Below are positions 18,340 through 26,651 of a DNA stretch of 53,455 nt, piece by piece. Every line of letters begins with the position of its first letter. The first letter of the stretch is position 1. The translations under genes were made by a program, and so were the position numbers. The notes beneath the pieces were generated by a model. That model saw only the letters and a list, made by a program, of their open reading frames with translations, searched no databases and was not told where the DNA came from. This stretch comes from an uncultured Oscillospiraceae bacterium (lineage in GTDB: Bacteria > Bacillota > Clostridia > Oscillospirales > Oscillospiraceae), in NCBI GenBank assembly GCA_947631595.1, contig CANRLZ010000009.1, positions 1-53,455 of the forward strand, in the 5' to 3' direction.

Positions 18340-19391
18340 GCCCTCGCCTCCTCGTCCAGCGCGGCCAGCGCCTTGTCCAGAAAGGCGGCGAAGGCGCTGG
18401 GGACGGAGTAGGTCGCCCGCAGCGCCTCCCTGTCCGCCCACACCCAGCCGTCGGGGAGGAGGTCGCCCTCCAGCGTCCCGGCCCAGCCGGTCATGTGCCA
18501 CTGGATGTGGGTGAAGATGTGCCGGGCCGCCCCCACGAAGGTCACCGGGGGCAGCGCCAGGGGGAGCGCCTCCCCCTCCAGGGTGTTGGGAAACTCCCAC
18601 AGCCCCGCCAGCAGCCCCTTCTCCGGCCGCCGCCGCAGGGCCACCCGCCCGGGGCGAAAGAGCAGATAGACCCGCCGCTCCTCCACCCGCCGCGGTTTCT
18701 TCGCGGGTTTTACGGGCAGAACATCCGTCAGCTTCTCCCGGCGCGCCCTGCAAGACCCTTTGGCCGGGCAGTTCCCGCACAGCGGCGCGCCGTTGGGCAG
18801 GCAGACGGTGGCGCCCAGTTCCATGAGCGCCTGGTTGAACTCCCCCGGCGCGGCGGCGGGCATCACCGCCTCCAGGCGCCGGGCCACCGCCCGCCGCGTT
18901 CCGGGGGCGGTGACGTCGGCGAAGTCGGCGGTGAGGCGGGAGACCACCCGCAGCACGTTTCCGTCCACGGCGGCCCGGGGCAGGCCGAAGGCGATGGAGG
19001 CGATGGCGCCGGCGGTGTAGTCCCCCACGCCGGGGAGCGCCCGAATGGCGTCATAGTCGCCGGGGAAGACGCCGCCGTGCGCGTCCCGGATGACCTGGGC
19101 GGCCCGGCGGAGGTTTTTGGCCCTGGTGTAGTACCCCAGACCCTGCCAGCACTTCATCAGCCGGTCCTCGTCTGCCTCCGCCAGGGCCTCCACGGTGGGA
19201 AATTGCTCCAAAAAGCGCCGGTAGTAGTCCGTCACAGCGGCCACACGGGTCTGCTGCAACATGATCTCCGACACCCACACCCGGTACGCCTCCGGCCGCC
19301 CGTCCGGCCCGGGCTGCCGCCAGGGGAGGTCCCGGCGGTTCTCCCGGTACCACCCCAGAAGAGGGATGACCAACTCGTCCAGCTCGTCCAC
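18336..19391 (-). CDS. mutY: A/G-specific adenine glycosylase MutY
   Basis: 351 residues from the chosen start. It removes adenine paired with 8-oxoguanine. The HhH-GPD core includes LPGVGDYTAGA and the catalytic Asp in VDGNVLRV. Four cysteines (CLPN...CGNCPAKGSC) form the 4Fe-4S site. A NUDIX-like C-terminal domain for oxoG recognition follows from about 225. The GTG at 19391 is preferred because AAGGGGGTGA lies 5 nt upstream; a GTG three codons earlier is possible. Longer starts fall upstream of the promoter. Confidence 0.94.
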   Translation of the reverse strand: MDELDELVIPLLGWYRENRRDLPWRQPGPDGRPEAYRVWVSEIMLQQTRVAAVTDYYRRFLEQFPTVEALAEADEDRLMKCWQGLGYYTRAKNLRRAAQVIRDAHGGVFPGDYDAIRALPGVGDYTAGAIASIAFGLPRAAVDGNVLRVVSRLTADFADVTAPGTRRAVARRLEAVMPAAAPGEFNQALMELGATVCLPNGAPLCGNCPAKGSCRARREKLTDVLPVKPAKKPRRVEERRVYLLFRPGRVALRRRPEKGLLAGLWEFPNTLEGEALPLALPPVTFVGAARHIFTHIQWHMTGWAGTLEGDLLPDGWVWADREALRATYSVPSAFAAFLDKALAALDEEARA

Positions 19392-19423
19392 CGCCTTCAC
19401 CCCCCTTGTTACAATATAAAAGG

Positions 19424-19453
19424 AGTATAGCACGTTTTCCGCCCCACCGTCAA
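19424..19453 (-). promoter_or_regulatory. Promoter of mutY and the radical SAM gene
   Basis: Minus strand: TTGACG (19448-19453), 18-nt spacer, TATACT (19424-19429). Confidence 0.75.
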
Positions 19454-19565
19454 ACGGCGCTGTTCTACATCTTGTGGCGCGGGGTTTGAGTTCGTACAAG
19501 ATATGGATTTTTCACAATTTTAGCGGCCAAAAGGAAAAAATGATTGGAGAATTGTAAAAAAATCC

Positions 19566-19594
19566 TTGCATTTCCCGGAGCGAGCGGTTATACT
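19566..19594 (+). promoter_or_regulatory. Promoter of the dcw cluster
   Basis: TTGCAT, 17-nt spacer, TATACT, directly upstream of the MraZ-type repeats and mraZ. Confidence 0.8.
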
Positions 19595-19604
19595 AAAAAG
19601 CGAA

Positions 19605-19650
19605 GTGGGACAATGTGGGGGGTTAGTGCCCCCTTTTGGAGGAAAGTGGG
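19605..19650 (+). promoter_or_regulatory. Putative MraZ operator: 10-nt-spaced GTGGG repeats
   Basis: GTGGG at 19605 and 19615, exactly 10 nt apart, then a degenerate GTGCC at 19626 and another GTGGG at 19646. MraZ is known to bind short GTGG/TGGG direct repeats with 5-nt spacers upstream of its own gene. The position just after the -10 box fits autoregulation. Confidence 0.65.
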
Positions 19651-19667
19651 GAAGGAGGCGAGGGAAT

Positions 19668-20090
19668 ATGGGCAGCATCACCGGCACGTTTGAGCGCGGA
19701 CTGGACGCCAAGGATCGGCTCATGCTCCCCGCCAAGCTCCAGGACGATCTGGGGCCGGAGTGCTACCTCACCATGGGCATCGACCGGTGCCTGGCCCTCT
19801 ACCCGGAGGCCAGCTGGCAGCGCTTCACGGAGAAGTTCGCCGCCCTGCCCGTCACCCGCACACGGGAGATGCGCCCGCTGTTTGCCAACGCCGTCAAGTG
19901 CCGCCCGGACTCCCAGGGGCGGATCAACATCCCCGCCCGGCTCAAGCAGTACGCCGGGATCACCAAGGACGTGGCCATCATCGGCGTCCACGATCGGGCG
20001 GAGATCTGGGACGCCCAGACCTGGCGCGACAGCGACGAGGAGATGACCCCGGAGCGCATGGCTCAGCTCATGGAGGCCATGGACTACTGA
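19668..20090 (+). CDS. mraZ: Transcriptional regulator MraZ
   Basis: 140 residues. A ring-forming SpoVT/AbrB-fold DNA-binding protein that controls the dcw cluster. Two AbrB-like halves are visible, each with a DAKDR or DSQGRI type motif (GLDAKDRLMLPAK near 13, DSQGRINIPARLKQYAG near 84). ATG at 19668 with AAGGAGG upstream. The stop overlaps the rsmH start as TGATG. Confidence 0.96.
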   Translation: MGSITGTFERGLDAKDRLMLPAKLQDDLGPECYLTMGIDRCLALYPEASWQRFTEKFAALPVTRTREMRPLFANAVKCRPDSQGRINIPARLKQYAGITKDVAIIGVHDRAEIWDAQTWRDSDEEMTPERMAQLMEAMDY

Positions 20091-21028
20091 TGGCGGAGGA
20101 GCTGCGCCACGAGAGCGTTCTGCTCAGGGAGTGCATCCGCGCCCTGAACCTACGCCCCGACGGGGTGTACGTGGACGGTACCCTGGGCCGTGCCGGGCAC
20201 GCCCGGGAGATCGCCAAGGCCCTGACCACCGGTCGGCTCATCGGCATCGACCGGGACCTGGCCGCCCTGGAGGCCGCCCCCCGGCGGCTGGAGGGGCAGA
20301 TGGACAAGGTCACCCTCATCCACGGCAATTTCAGCGACCTGCCCCGCCTCCTGGACGAGGCCGGCGTGGCCCAGGCGGACGGGATGCTCTTTGACCTGGG
20401 GGTGTCCTCCCCCCAGCTGGACGACCCCAAGCGGGGGTTCTCCTACATGAAAGACGCCCCGCTGGATATGCGCATGGACGAGACCCAAGCCCTCACCGCC
20501 TGGCAGGTGGTGAACCAGTGGCCCCAGGAGGAGCTGCGCCGCATCCTCTACGCCTACGGCGAGGAGCGCTGCGCCCCCGCCATCGCCCAGAAGATCGTCC
20601 GCCGCCGGGAGGAAGCCCCCATCCAGACCACCCTGGAGCTGGTGGAGGTGATCCGCTCGGCCATGCCCCCGGCGGCCCTGCGGGAGAAACAGCACCCCGC
20701 CAAGCGCAGCTTCCAGGCCATCCGCTGCGCCGTCAACGGCGAGCTGGAGGCCATCGAGCAGATGCTGGAGGCGGCCTTGGACCGCCTGGCGCCCGGCGGA
20801 CGCCTGGCGGTGATCAGCTTCCACTCCCTGGAGGACCGGCTGGTGAAGACCGCCTACCGCCGCTGGTGCGAGGGCTGCACCTGCCCGCCGGATTTCCCGG
20901 TGTGCGTCTGCGGGAAGAAGCCCAGGGCGAAGCTTGTGAACAAAAAGCCCATCCTCCCCTCGGAGGAGGAGCTGGAGCGAAACCCCCGCTCCCGGAGCGC
21001 TAAACTGCGGGTGGCGGAGAAGTTGTAA
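20090..21028 (+). CDS. rsmH: 16S rRNA (cytosine1402-N4)-methyltransferase RsmH
   Basis: 312 residues; SAM-dependent methylation of C1402 in the 16S rRNA decoding site. It starts with HESVLL and has the SAM-binding VDGTLGRAGHA loop, FDLGVSSPQLD, and the C-terminal FHSLEDR motif. The ATG shares a base with the mraZ stop. Classic second gene of the cluster. A CxCPPDFPVCVCG segment near 263 is the family's cysteine-containing region. Confidence 0.96.
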   Translation: MAEELRHESVLLRECIRALNLRPDGVYVDGTLGRAGHAREIAKALTTGRLIGIDRDLAALEAAPRRLEGQMDKVTLIHGNFSDLPRLLDEAGVAQADGMLFDLGVSSPQLDDPKRGFSYMKDAPLDMRMDETQALTAWQVVNQWPQEELRRILYAYGEERCAPAIAQKIVRRREEAPIQTTLELVEVIRSAMPPAALREKQHPAKRSFQAIRCAVNGELEAIEQMLEAALDRLAPGGRLAVISFHSLEDRLVKTAYRRWCEGCTCPPDFPVCVCGKKPRAKLVNKKPILPSEEELERNPRSRSAKLRVAEKL

Positions 21029-21079
21029 GAGCAAGTCCCGGACAGGGACACGGAATTGGAAAAGAGAGGAAGAGGAAGT

Positions 21080-21613
21080 ATGGCGACAGCGCGGGCAAAG
21101 CGAACCGACCGCTATCGGGTCTACGGCAACGTGGCCTACGACCCGGCATACGCCCCTCGCCGGGAGGAGCGCCGGGAACCCCTGGTCCGCCCCCGGGAAC
21201 GGGTCGCCGCCAGAGAGCGCGTCCGGGTGCGCCCGGCGGGCTATGTCGCCCCCACGGCGGTGCTGGGCTTCGCGCTGGTGGCGGTGCTGGCGGTGCTGCT
21301 GCTGGTGAACTACGCCCAGCTGGCCAAGACCTCCAACGAGATCGTCAAGCTGCGCCAGGAGGAGACCACCCTGGCCGAGGAGCACGCCAAGCTCACCGCC
21401 CAGTACGAGCTGGCCTTCGACCTGAAGAGCGTGGAGGAGCAGGTCACCGCCTCCGGCGCCATGGTTCAGCCCCAGCCCGGACAGATCGTCACGTTGAACA
21501 TCCAGGAGCCGGACAGCGCCCAGTTCTACGCCTCCCAGGGGGAGTCTCCCCTCCAGACGCTGTGGAGCGGCGTGAAGGAGACAGTGGGCAACCTGGTGGC
21601 ATTTTTCCAGTGA
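21080..21613 (+). CDS. ftsL: Cell division protein FtsL-like
   Basis: 177 residues. A basic, Arg/Glu-rich cytoplasmic tail (1-55), one membrane helix (about 56-77) and a heptad-type coiled coil outside (about 80-118) give FtsL topology. FtsL bridges DivIB and DivIC at the septum. Sequence similarity within FtsL is low, so the name rests on topology and on the position between rsmH and pbp. The C-terminal ~55 residues beyond the coiled coil are a weak amphipathic extension. ATG at 21080 with GAGGAAGAGGA upstream. Confidence 0.8.
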   Translation: MATARAKRTDRYRVYGNVAYDPAYAPRREERREPLVRPRERVAARERVRVRPAGYVAPTAVLGFALVAVLAVLLLVNYAQLAKTSNEIVKLRQEETTLAEEHAKLTAQYELAFDLKSVEEQVTASGAMVQPQPGQIVTLNIQEPDSAQFYASQGESPLQTLWSGVKETVGNLVAFFQ

Positions 21614-21702
21614 CCGGGCCATACAATCCCCATAGCCGAATTTCCCCGGAGCGGGGGATGGCCGGGCCGGCGCCGTGCCGTCAGGCCACATACAAACACC
21701 GC

Positions 21703-21743
21703 AGCGGGCGTGAGAAGTTGGGTTTCTTGCGCCCGCTTTGTTT
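21703..21743 (+). terminator. Terminator-like hairpin between ftsL and pbp
   Basis: A 14-bp stem with two wobble pairs (21703-21716 with 21724-21737, 7-nt loop) is followed by TTTGTTT. It ends just before the ribosome site of the next gene, so it may attenuate transcription inside the dcw operon. Confidence 0.6.
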
Positions 21744-21760
21744 GAAAGGAGATGAACGCG

Positions 21761-24160
21761 TTGCCAGCGAGACGGGAAGAACCCAACCGGTCCAAGGCCC
21801 AGGAGCGCACGGACGACCGGCACAATAAGCAAAAGGTCTTTTGGCGCACGGTCATCCTCATGTGCCTGTTTGGCCTGTTCGTCTTTATCCCCCTGGTGGG
21901 GCGGCTCTACCAGCTCCAGATCGTCCAGCACGAGGAGCTTCAGGAGAAGGCGACGGATCAGCAGACCCGTGACCTCACCGTCAGCGCCGACCGGGGCACC
22001 ATCTACGACAATGAGGGCAACATCCTGGCCATGTCCGCCACGGTGCAGAACCTCATCCTCTCCCCCAAGGACCTGAACGCCGCCATCGAGGAAAACGACA
22101 AGAAGATCGCCGCCGGGAAAACGGCCAACCCCAACCTGAATAAGGCCTTTATCGCCCAGGGGCTGAGCCGGATCACCGGCGTGGAGACGGACACCATCCT
22201 CAAGCGCATGGAGAAGGAGAACTCCCAGTACGAGGTCCTGTGCCGGAAGATGGAAGAGGACATGAGCGAGCAGGTGCGGATCTTTATCGCGGACAACAAA
22301 CTGGGCAACGGCGTCTACCTGGAGCCGGACAGCAAGCGCTACTACCCCTACGGCACCCTGGCCTCCCACGTCATCGGCTTCACCGGCGCGGACAACCAGG
22401 GGCTATACGGCGCCGAACTCATCTACGACAAAGCCCTCTCCGGTGTGTCCGGCCGGGTGGTCACGGCGAAAAACGGCGTGGGCACCGAGATGCTCAGCCA
22501 GTACGAGAACTTCATCGACGCCCAGGACGGCCGGGATCACCACCTGACCATCAACGCCACCATCCAGGGCTACGCGGAGAAGACGCTCCAGGAGGGCATC
22601 GAGAAATACGATGTACTCAACGGCGGCTTCTGTATCGTCATGGACCCCAACACCGCCGCCATCCTGGCCATGGCCTCCTCTCCCGGCTACGACCTGAACG
22701 AACCCTTTGAGGTCTACGACCCCGACGAGGAGCTGAGGCTGGAGCAGATGGAGTCCGACCCCAACGTGGACGAGGACACCTACAAGGGGGAGCTGGGCAA
22801 GGCCCAGTTGGAGCAGTGGCGCAACCGCTGCGTCAACGACACCTACGAACCCGGCTCCACCTTCAAGACCATCGTCCTGGCCTCCGCCCTGGAGGAGGGC
22901 GTGGTCAACCAGAACACCTCCTTCTACTGCAACGGCTCCAAGCAGGTGGCCGACCGCACCATCCACTGCTCCCAGCGCAGCGGCCACGGCGCGGAGAACC
23001 TGGCCGACGCGGTGCGCAACTCCTGCAACCCCGCCTTCATCGAGATCGGCCAGCGCCTGGGGGCGGAGAAGTTCTACGACTACATGGAGGACTTCGGCTT
23101 CCTGGACAAAACCGACATCGACCTCAACGGCGAGAACAAGGGGGTCATCTGGAGCCGGGATTTCTTTGAGAGCGCCGAGGGCATCTCCTCTCTGGCCACC
23201 GCCTCCTTCGGCCAGACCTTCCGCATCACCCCCATCCAGCTCATCACCGCCGCCTCCGCCGTGGTCAACGGCGGGCACCTCATGGTGCCCCACGTGCTGG
23301 ACTACACCACCGACTCCGAGGGCAACGTGGTGGACACCTTCCCCGTCACCGAGGTGCGCCAGGTGATCTCCGAGGAGACCTCCCAGACCGTCCGCGAGAT
23401 GCTGGAGCAGGTCGTGGGCGCCAAGCAGGGCACCGGCCGGAACGCCTACCAGGCCGGCTACCGCATCGGCGGCAAGACGGGCACCTCCGAGAAGATCGGC
23501 GCCGACCAGAACGAGGACGACTACATCGTCTCCTTCCTGGGTATGGCCCCGGCCAACGACCCCCAGGTCATCGTCCTGTTGGCCTACGACACCCCCAAGC
23601 CGGCGGTCCCCGGCAGCTCCTACACCTCCGGCGGCACCTATATCTCCGGCGGCAACATGGGCGCGCCCATGGCCGGGCCGCTCATCAAGGAAATTCTGGA
23701 CTACCTGGGCGTTGACAAGCAGTACTCCGCCGAGGAACTCACCGGCGCGGACGGCACCGTGCCGCCCCTGGTGGGCTACTCCGAGAGTACCGCCGCCAGC
23801 GAGTGCAAGCGGCTGGGGTACACCTACCGCAAGATCGGCGACGGCGCCAAGGTCACCGGCCAGATCCCCGCCGCCGGGGCGGCCCTGCCCAAGGGCAGCG
23901 AGATCTTGGTCTACATGGGCGAGGACAAACCCACCGACCCGGTGGAGGTGCCCGACCTCACCGGCAAGACCCCGGACGAGACGCGGCGGGCGCTGGAGCG
24001 GGTAAACCTCTTCATGCGCGGCGGGGGTTCCGCCCAGTTCTTCACCTCCTCCACCCTCTGCGCCAGCCAGTCCATCCCCGCGGGGGCCATGGTGGACCCA
24101 GGGACGGTGGTGGATGTGACCTTTGTGGAGAACGTCACCGACTACCGCCCGGAGACCTGA
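21761..24160 (+). CDS. Class B penicillin-binding protein with two PASTA domains (PBP2x/SpoVD type)
   Basis: 799 residues. Septal transpeptidase. One membrane helix (about 25-47), a dimerisation domain, then the transpeptidase domain with STFK (Ser near 366), SCN (near 420) and KTGT (near 571). Two PASTA repeats occupy about 667-728 and 731-797. All catalytic motifs are intact. The TTG at 21761 is preferred: AAGGAGATGA lies 5 nt before it, while the in-frame ATG at 21752 sits inside that ribosome site. Only one such gene is here, so it may serve division (FtsI/PbpB), sporulation (SpoVD) or both; the sequence does not decide. Confidence 0.92.
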   Translation: MPARREEPNRSKAQERTDDRHNKQKVFWRTVILMCLFGLFVFIPLVGRLYQLQIVQHEELQEKATDQQTRDLTVSADRGTIYDNEGNILAMSATVQNLILSPKDLNAAIEENDKKIAAGKTANPNLNKAFIAQGLSRITGVETDTILKRMEKENSQYEVLCRKMEEDMSEQVRIFIADNKLGNGVYLEPDSKRYYPYGTLASHVIGFTGADNQGLYGAELIYDKALSGVSGRVVTAKNGVGTEMLSQYENFIDAQDGRDHHLTINATIQGYAEKTLQEGIEKYDVLNGGFCIVMDPNTAAILAMASSPGYDLNEPFEVYDPDEELRLEQMESDPNVDEDTYKGELGKAQLEQWRNRCVNDTYEPGSTFKTIVLASALEEGVVNQNTSFYCNGSKQVADRTIHCSQRSGHGAENLADAVRNSCNPAFIEIGQRLGAEKFYDYMEDFGFLDKTDIDLNGENKGVIWSRDFFESAEGISSLATASFGQTFRITPIQLITAASAVVNGGHLMVPHVLDYTTDSEGNVVDTFPVTEVRQVISEETSQTVREMLEQVVGAKQGTGRNAYQAGYRIGGKTGTSEKIGADQNEDDYIVSFLGMAPANDPQVIVLLAYDTPKPAVPGSSYTSGGTYISGGNMGAPMAGPLIKEILDYLGVDKQYSAEELTGADGTVPPLVGYSESTAASECKRLGYTYRKIGDGAKVTGQIPAAGAALPKGSEILVYMGEDKPTDPVEVPDLTGKTPDETRRALERVNLFMRGGGSAQFFTSSTLCASQSIPAGAMVDPGTVVDVTFVENVTDYRPET

Positions 24161-24185
24161 CGGGCAGAGAAAGGAAGGGACGACG

Positions 24186-25610
24186 ATGCGCTTAAAGGAA
24201 CTGGTCAGCACCGCCGCCCAGGACGTGGAGATCACCTCCATCGCCTGGGACACCCGGCGCATGGAGCCGGGCGCGCTCTTTTTCGCCATCCCCGGGTTCC
24301 AGACCGACGGGGGGCTGTACATCGACGAGGCGTTCCGCAAGGGCGCCGCGGCGGTGGTCTGCGCCCCCGGCGTGGAGGATCCCCGGTGCATCCCGGCAGC
24401 CGACCCCCGGCAGGCGCTGGCCCAGGCCAGCGCCGTCTGGTTTGATCGGCCGGGGGATAAGATGACCCTCATCGCCATCACCGGCACCAACGGCAAGACC
24501 ACCACCACCTACCTCATCAAGGAGATGCTGGAGCGGGTGGAAGGCGCCAAGGTGGGGTTGGTGGGCACCAACCAGAACCTCATCGGCGACGAGGTCATCC
24601 CCGCCCACCGCACCACGCCGGAGTCCTATGAACTCCAGGAGCTGCTCTCCCGGATGTACCAGGCGGGGTGTACCCATGTGGTCATGGAGGTCTCCTCCCA
24701 CGCCCTGTGCCTCCAGCGGGTGTACGGCCTCACCTTCCGGGCGGGGGTGTTCACCAACCTCACCGAGGACCACCTGGACTTTCACAAGACCATGGAGGCG
24801 TACCGGGACGCCAAGGCGCTCCTGTTCCCCCAGTGCCAGGTGGGCGTTGTGAACCTGGACGACGAGGCCGGGCGGTATTACATCGCCCAGGGCGCCTGCC
24901 CCATGTTCACCTACTCCGTGGGCAGGAACGAGGCCGACCTCACCGCGAAAAATGTGCGCCTCTTCCCCCAGAAGGTGGAGTTTGAGGCGCTGACCCGGGA
25001 TGAGCTGACCAGGGTGACCCTGCCCATCCCCGGCGGGTTTTCCGTCTACAACGCCCTGGGGTCCCTGGCCTGCTGTCTGGCTATGGGTATGCCCCTGGAG
25101 TCCTGCGCCCAGGCCCTGGCCCATGTCCACGGGGTAAAGGGCAGGGTAGAGGTGGTGCCCACGCCCTTTGACTACACCGTTTTGATCGACTACGCCCACA
25201 CCCCCGACGCCCTGGAGAACGTCCTGAACACCGTCCGGGGCTTCACCTCCGGCCGGGTGATCTGCGTCTTCGGCTGCGGCGGGGATCGCGACCCCATGAA
25301 GCGGCCCATCATGGGCCAGATCGCCCAGCGCCTGGCCGACGTGCCGGTGGTCACCTCCGACAACCCCCGCACCGAGGAACCCGCCGCCATCATCCGGGAC
25401 GTCCTGGCCGGCTTCCGCCCGGATGGGACAAAGGCGGTGGTGGAGCCGGACCGGGCCAAGGCCATCGCCCTTGCCATGTCCATGGCGAAAAAGGGCGACG
25501 TCGTCCTCCTGGCCGGAAAGGGTCACGAGACCTATCAGGAGGTGAACGGCGTCCAGCGCCACATGGACGAGCGGGAGATCGTGGCCGACGTTGTGAAAAA
25601 TCAGAGATAA
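24186..25610 (+). CDS. murE: UDP-MurNAc-tripeptide ligase MurE, probably meso-DAP type
   Basis: 474 residues. Adds the third amino acid to UDP-MurNAc-L-Ala-D-Glu in the cytosol. The ATP loop TGTNGKTTTT (about 100-109), the middle domain, and the C-terminal DNPR motif in TSDNPRTEEP are visible. DNPR is the signature for meso-diaminopimelate enzymes, so the wall is predicted to be DAP-type. The ATG at 24186 gives the family start MRLKEL, 25 nt after pbp. The normal partner murF is not downstream. Confidence 0.96.
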   Translation: MRLKELVSTAAQDVEITSIAWDTRRMEPGALFFAIPGFQTDGGLYIDEAFRKGAAAVVCAPGVEDPRCIPAADPRQALAQASAVWFDRPGDKMTLIAITGTNGKTTTTYLIKEMLERVEGAKVGLVGTNQNLIGDEVIPAHRTTPESYELQELLSRMYQAGCTHVVMEVSSHALCLQRVYGLTFRAGVFTNLTEDHLDFHKTMEAYRDAKALLFPQCQVGVVNLDDEAGRYYIAQGACPMFTYSVGRNEADLTAKNVRLFPQKVEFEALTRDELTRVTLPIPGGFSVYNALGSLACCLAMGMPLESCAQALAHVHGVKGRVEVVPTPFDYTVLIDYAHTPDALENVLNTVRGFTSGRVICVFGCGGDRDPMKRPIMGQIAQRLADVPVVTSDNPRTEEPAAIIRDVLAGFRPDGTKAVVEPDRAKAIALAMSMAKKGDVVLLAGKGHETYQEVNGVQRHMDEREIVADVVKNQR

Positions 25611-25625
25611 AAGGGGAAGGGAACT

Positions 25626-26615
25626 GTGGATACGCTGCAAAAGCTGTTACTGTGCGCCGCGGTGGGGCTGGTGGTCACCGCCCTGCTGGGCCTGGCGGTG
25701 GTGCCCGCCCTGCGCCGGGCGAAGGTGGGCCAGTCCATCAAGACGGACGGCCCTGTGTGGCACATGAGCAAGCAGGGCACCCCCACCATGGGCGGCGTGA
25801 TGTTCATCACCGCCGCGCTGGCGGTCAGCGTGGCCTGGGGCATTTGGCAGGGCGACTGGGCCGCCCTCACCGTCTTCGGCTTTGCCGCGGTGTTCGGGGT
25901 CATCGGCTTTCTGGACGACTTTGCCAAGCTGCGCCACAAGGAGAACACCGGCCTGTCCGCCTCGGCCAAGTTCCTGCTCCAGCTGGCGGCCTCCATTCTG
26001 TTCATCGTCATCCTGCAAAAGCTGGGCCATCTGCGCCCCGACCTGGCCATTCCCTTCTTGGACATCGAGCTGCACCTGCCCCGGACGGTCTACCTGGTGT
26101 TCGCCGCCCTGGTGATGGTGGGCACGGTGAACGCCGTGAACCTCACCGACGGGGTGGACGGCCTTTGCAGCAGCGTGACGCTGCCGGTGATGCTCACCTT
26201 CGCCGCCCTGGCCGCCCGCACGGACAACAAGGTGGGCTACGGGGCGTTCAGCGCCTGCCTGCTGGGCTGCCTGGTGGGCTTCTTGCTCTACAACCACCAC
26301 CCCGCCAAGGTCTTTATGGGGGACACCGGCTCGCTCTTTCTGGGCGGCGCGGTGTGCGGCCTGGCCTTCGCGCTGGACCTGCCGCTGATCTTGATCTTCG
26401 TGGGGATCGTCTACATTCTGGAGACCCTGTCCGACATCATCCAGGTGCTCTATTTCAAGGCCACCCACGGCAAGCGCATCTTCCTCATGGCGCCGCTGCA
26501 CCACCACTTTGAAAAGAAGGGGTGGAGCGAGAACAAGGTGGTGGCCGTGTTCACCGCCGTCTCCTGCGTGGGCTGCGCCCTGGGGTACTGGGGCGTTGCC
26601 AACCTGGTGCGCTGA
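25626..26615 (+). CDS. mraY: Phospho-MurNAc-pentapeptide transferase MraY
   Basis: 329 residues, about ten membrane helices. It joins phospho-MurNAc-pentapeptide to undecaprenyl phosphate, giving lipid I. The motifs GTPTMGG, the Asp pair in FLDDFAKL, NLTDGVDGL and the HHHFE segment near residue 293 are intact. GTG start with AAGGGGAAGGG upstream. It directly follows murE, with murF missing between them. Confidence 0.97.
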   Translation: MDTLQKLLLCAAVGLVVTALLGLAVVPALRRAKVGQSIKTDGPVWHMSKQGTPTMGGVMFITAALAVSVAWGIWQGDWAALTVFGFAAVFGVIGFLDDFAKLRHKENTGLSASAKFLLQLAASILFIVILQKLGHLRPDLAIPFLDIELHLPRTVYLVFAALVMVGTVNAVNLTDGVDGLCSSVTLPVMLTFAALAARTDNKVGYGAFSACLLGCLVGFLLYNHHPAKVFMGDTGSLFLGGAVCGLAFALDLPLILIFVGIVYILETLSDIIQVLYFKATHGKRIFLMAPLHHHFEKKGWSENKVVAVFTAVSCVGCALGYWGVANLVR

Positions 26616-26651
26616 GGGGATCTCATCCAGACCGAAAGGGGGGAAAAGAGC

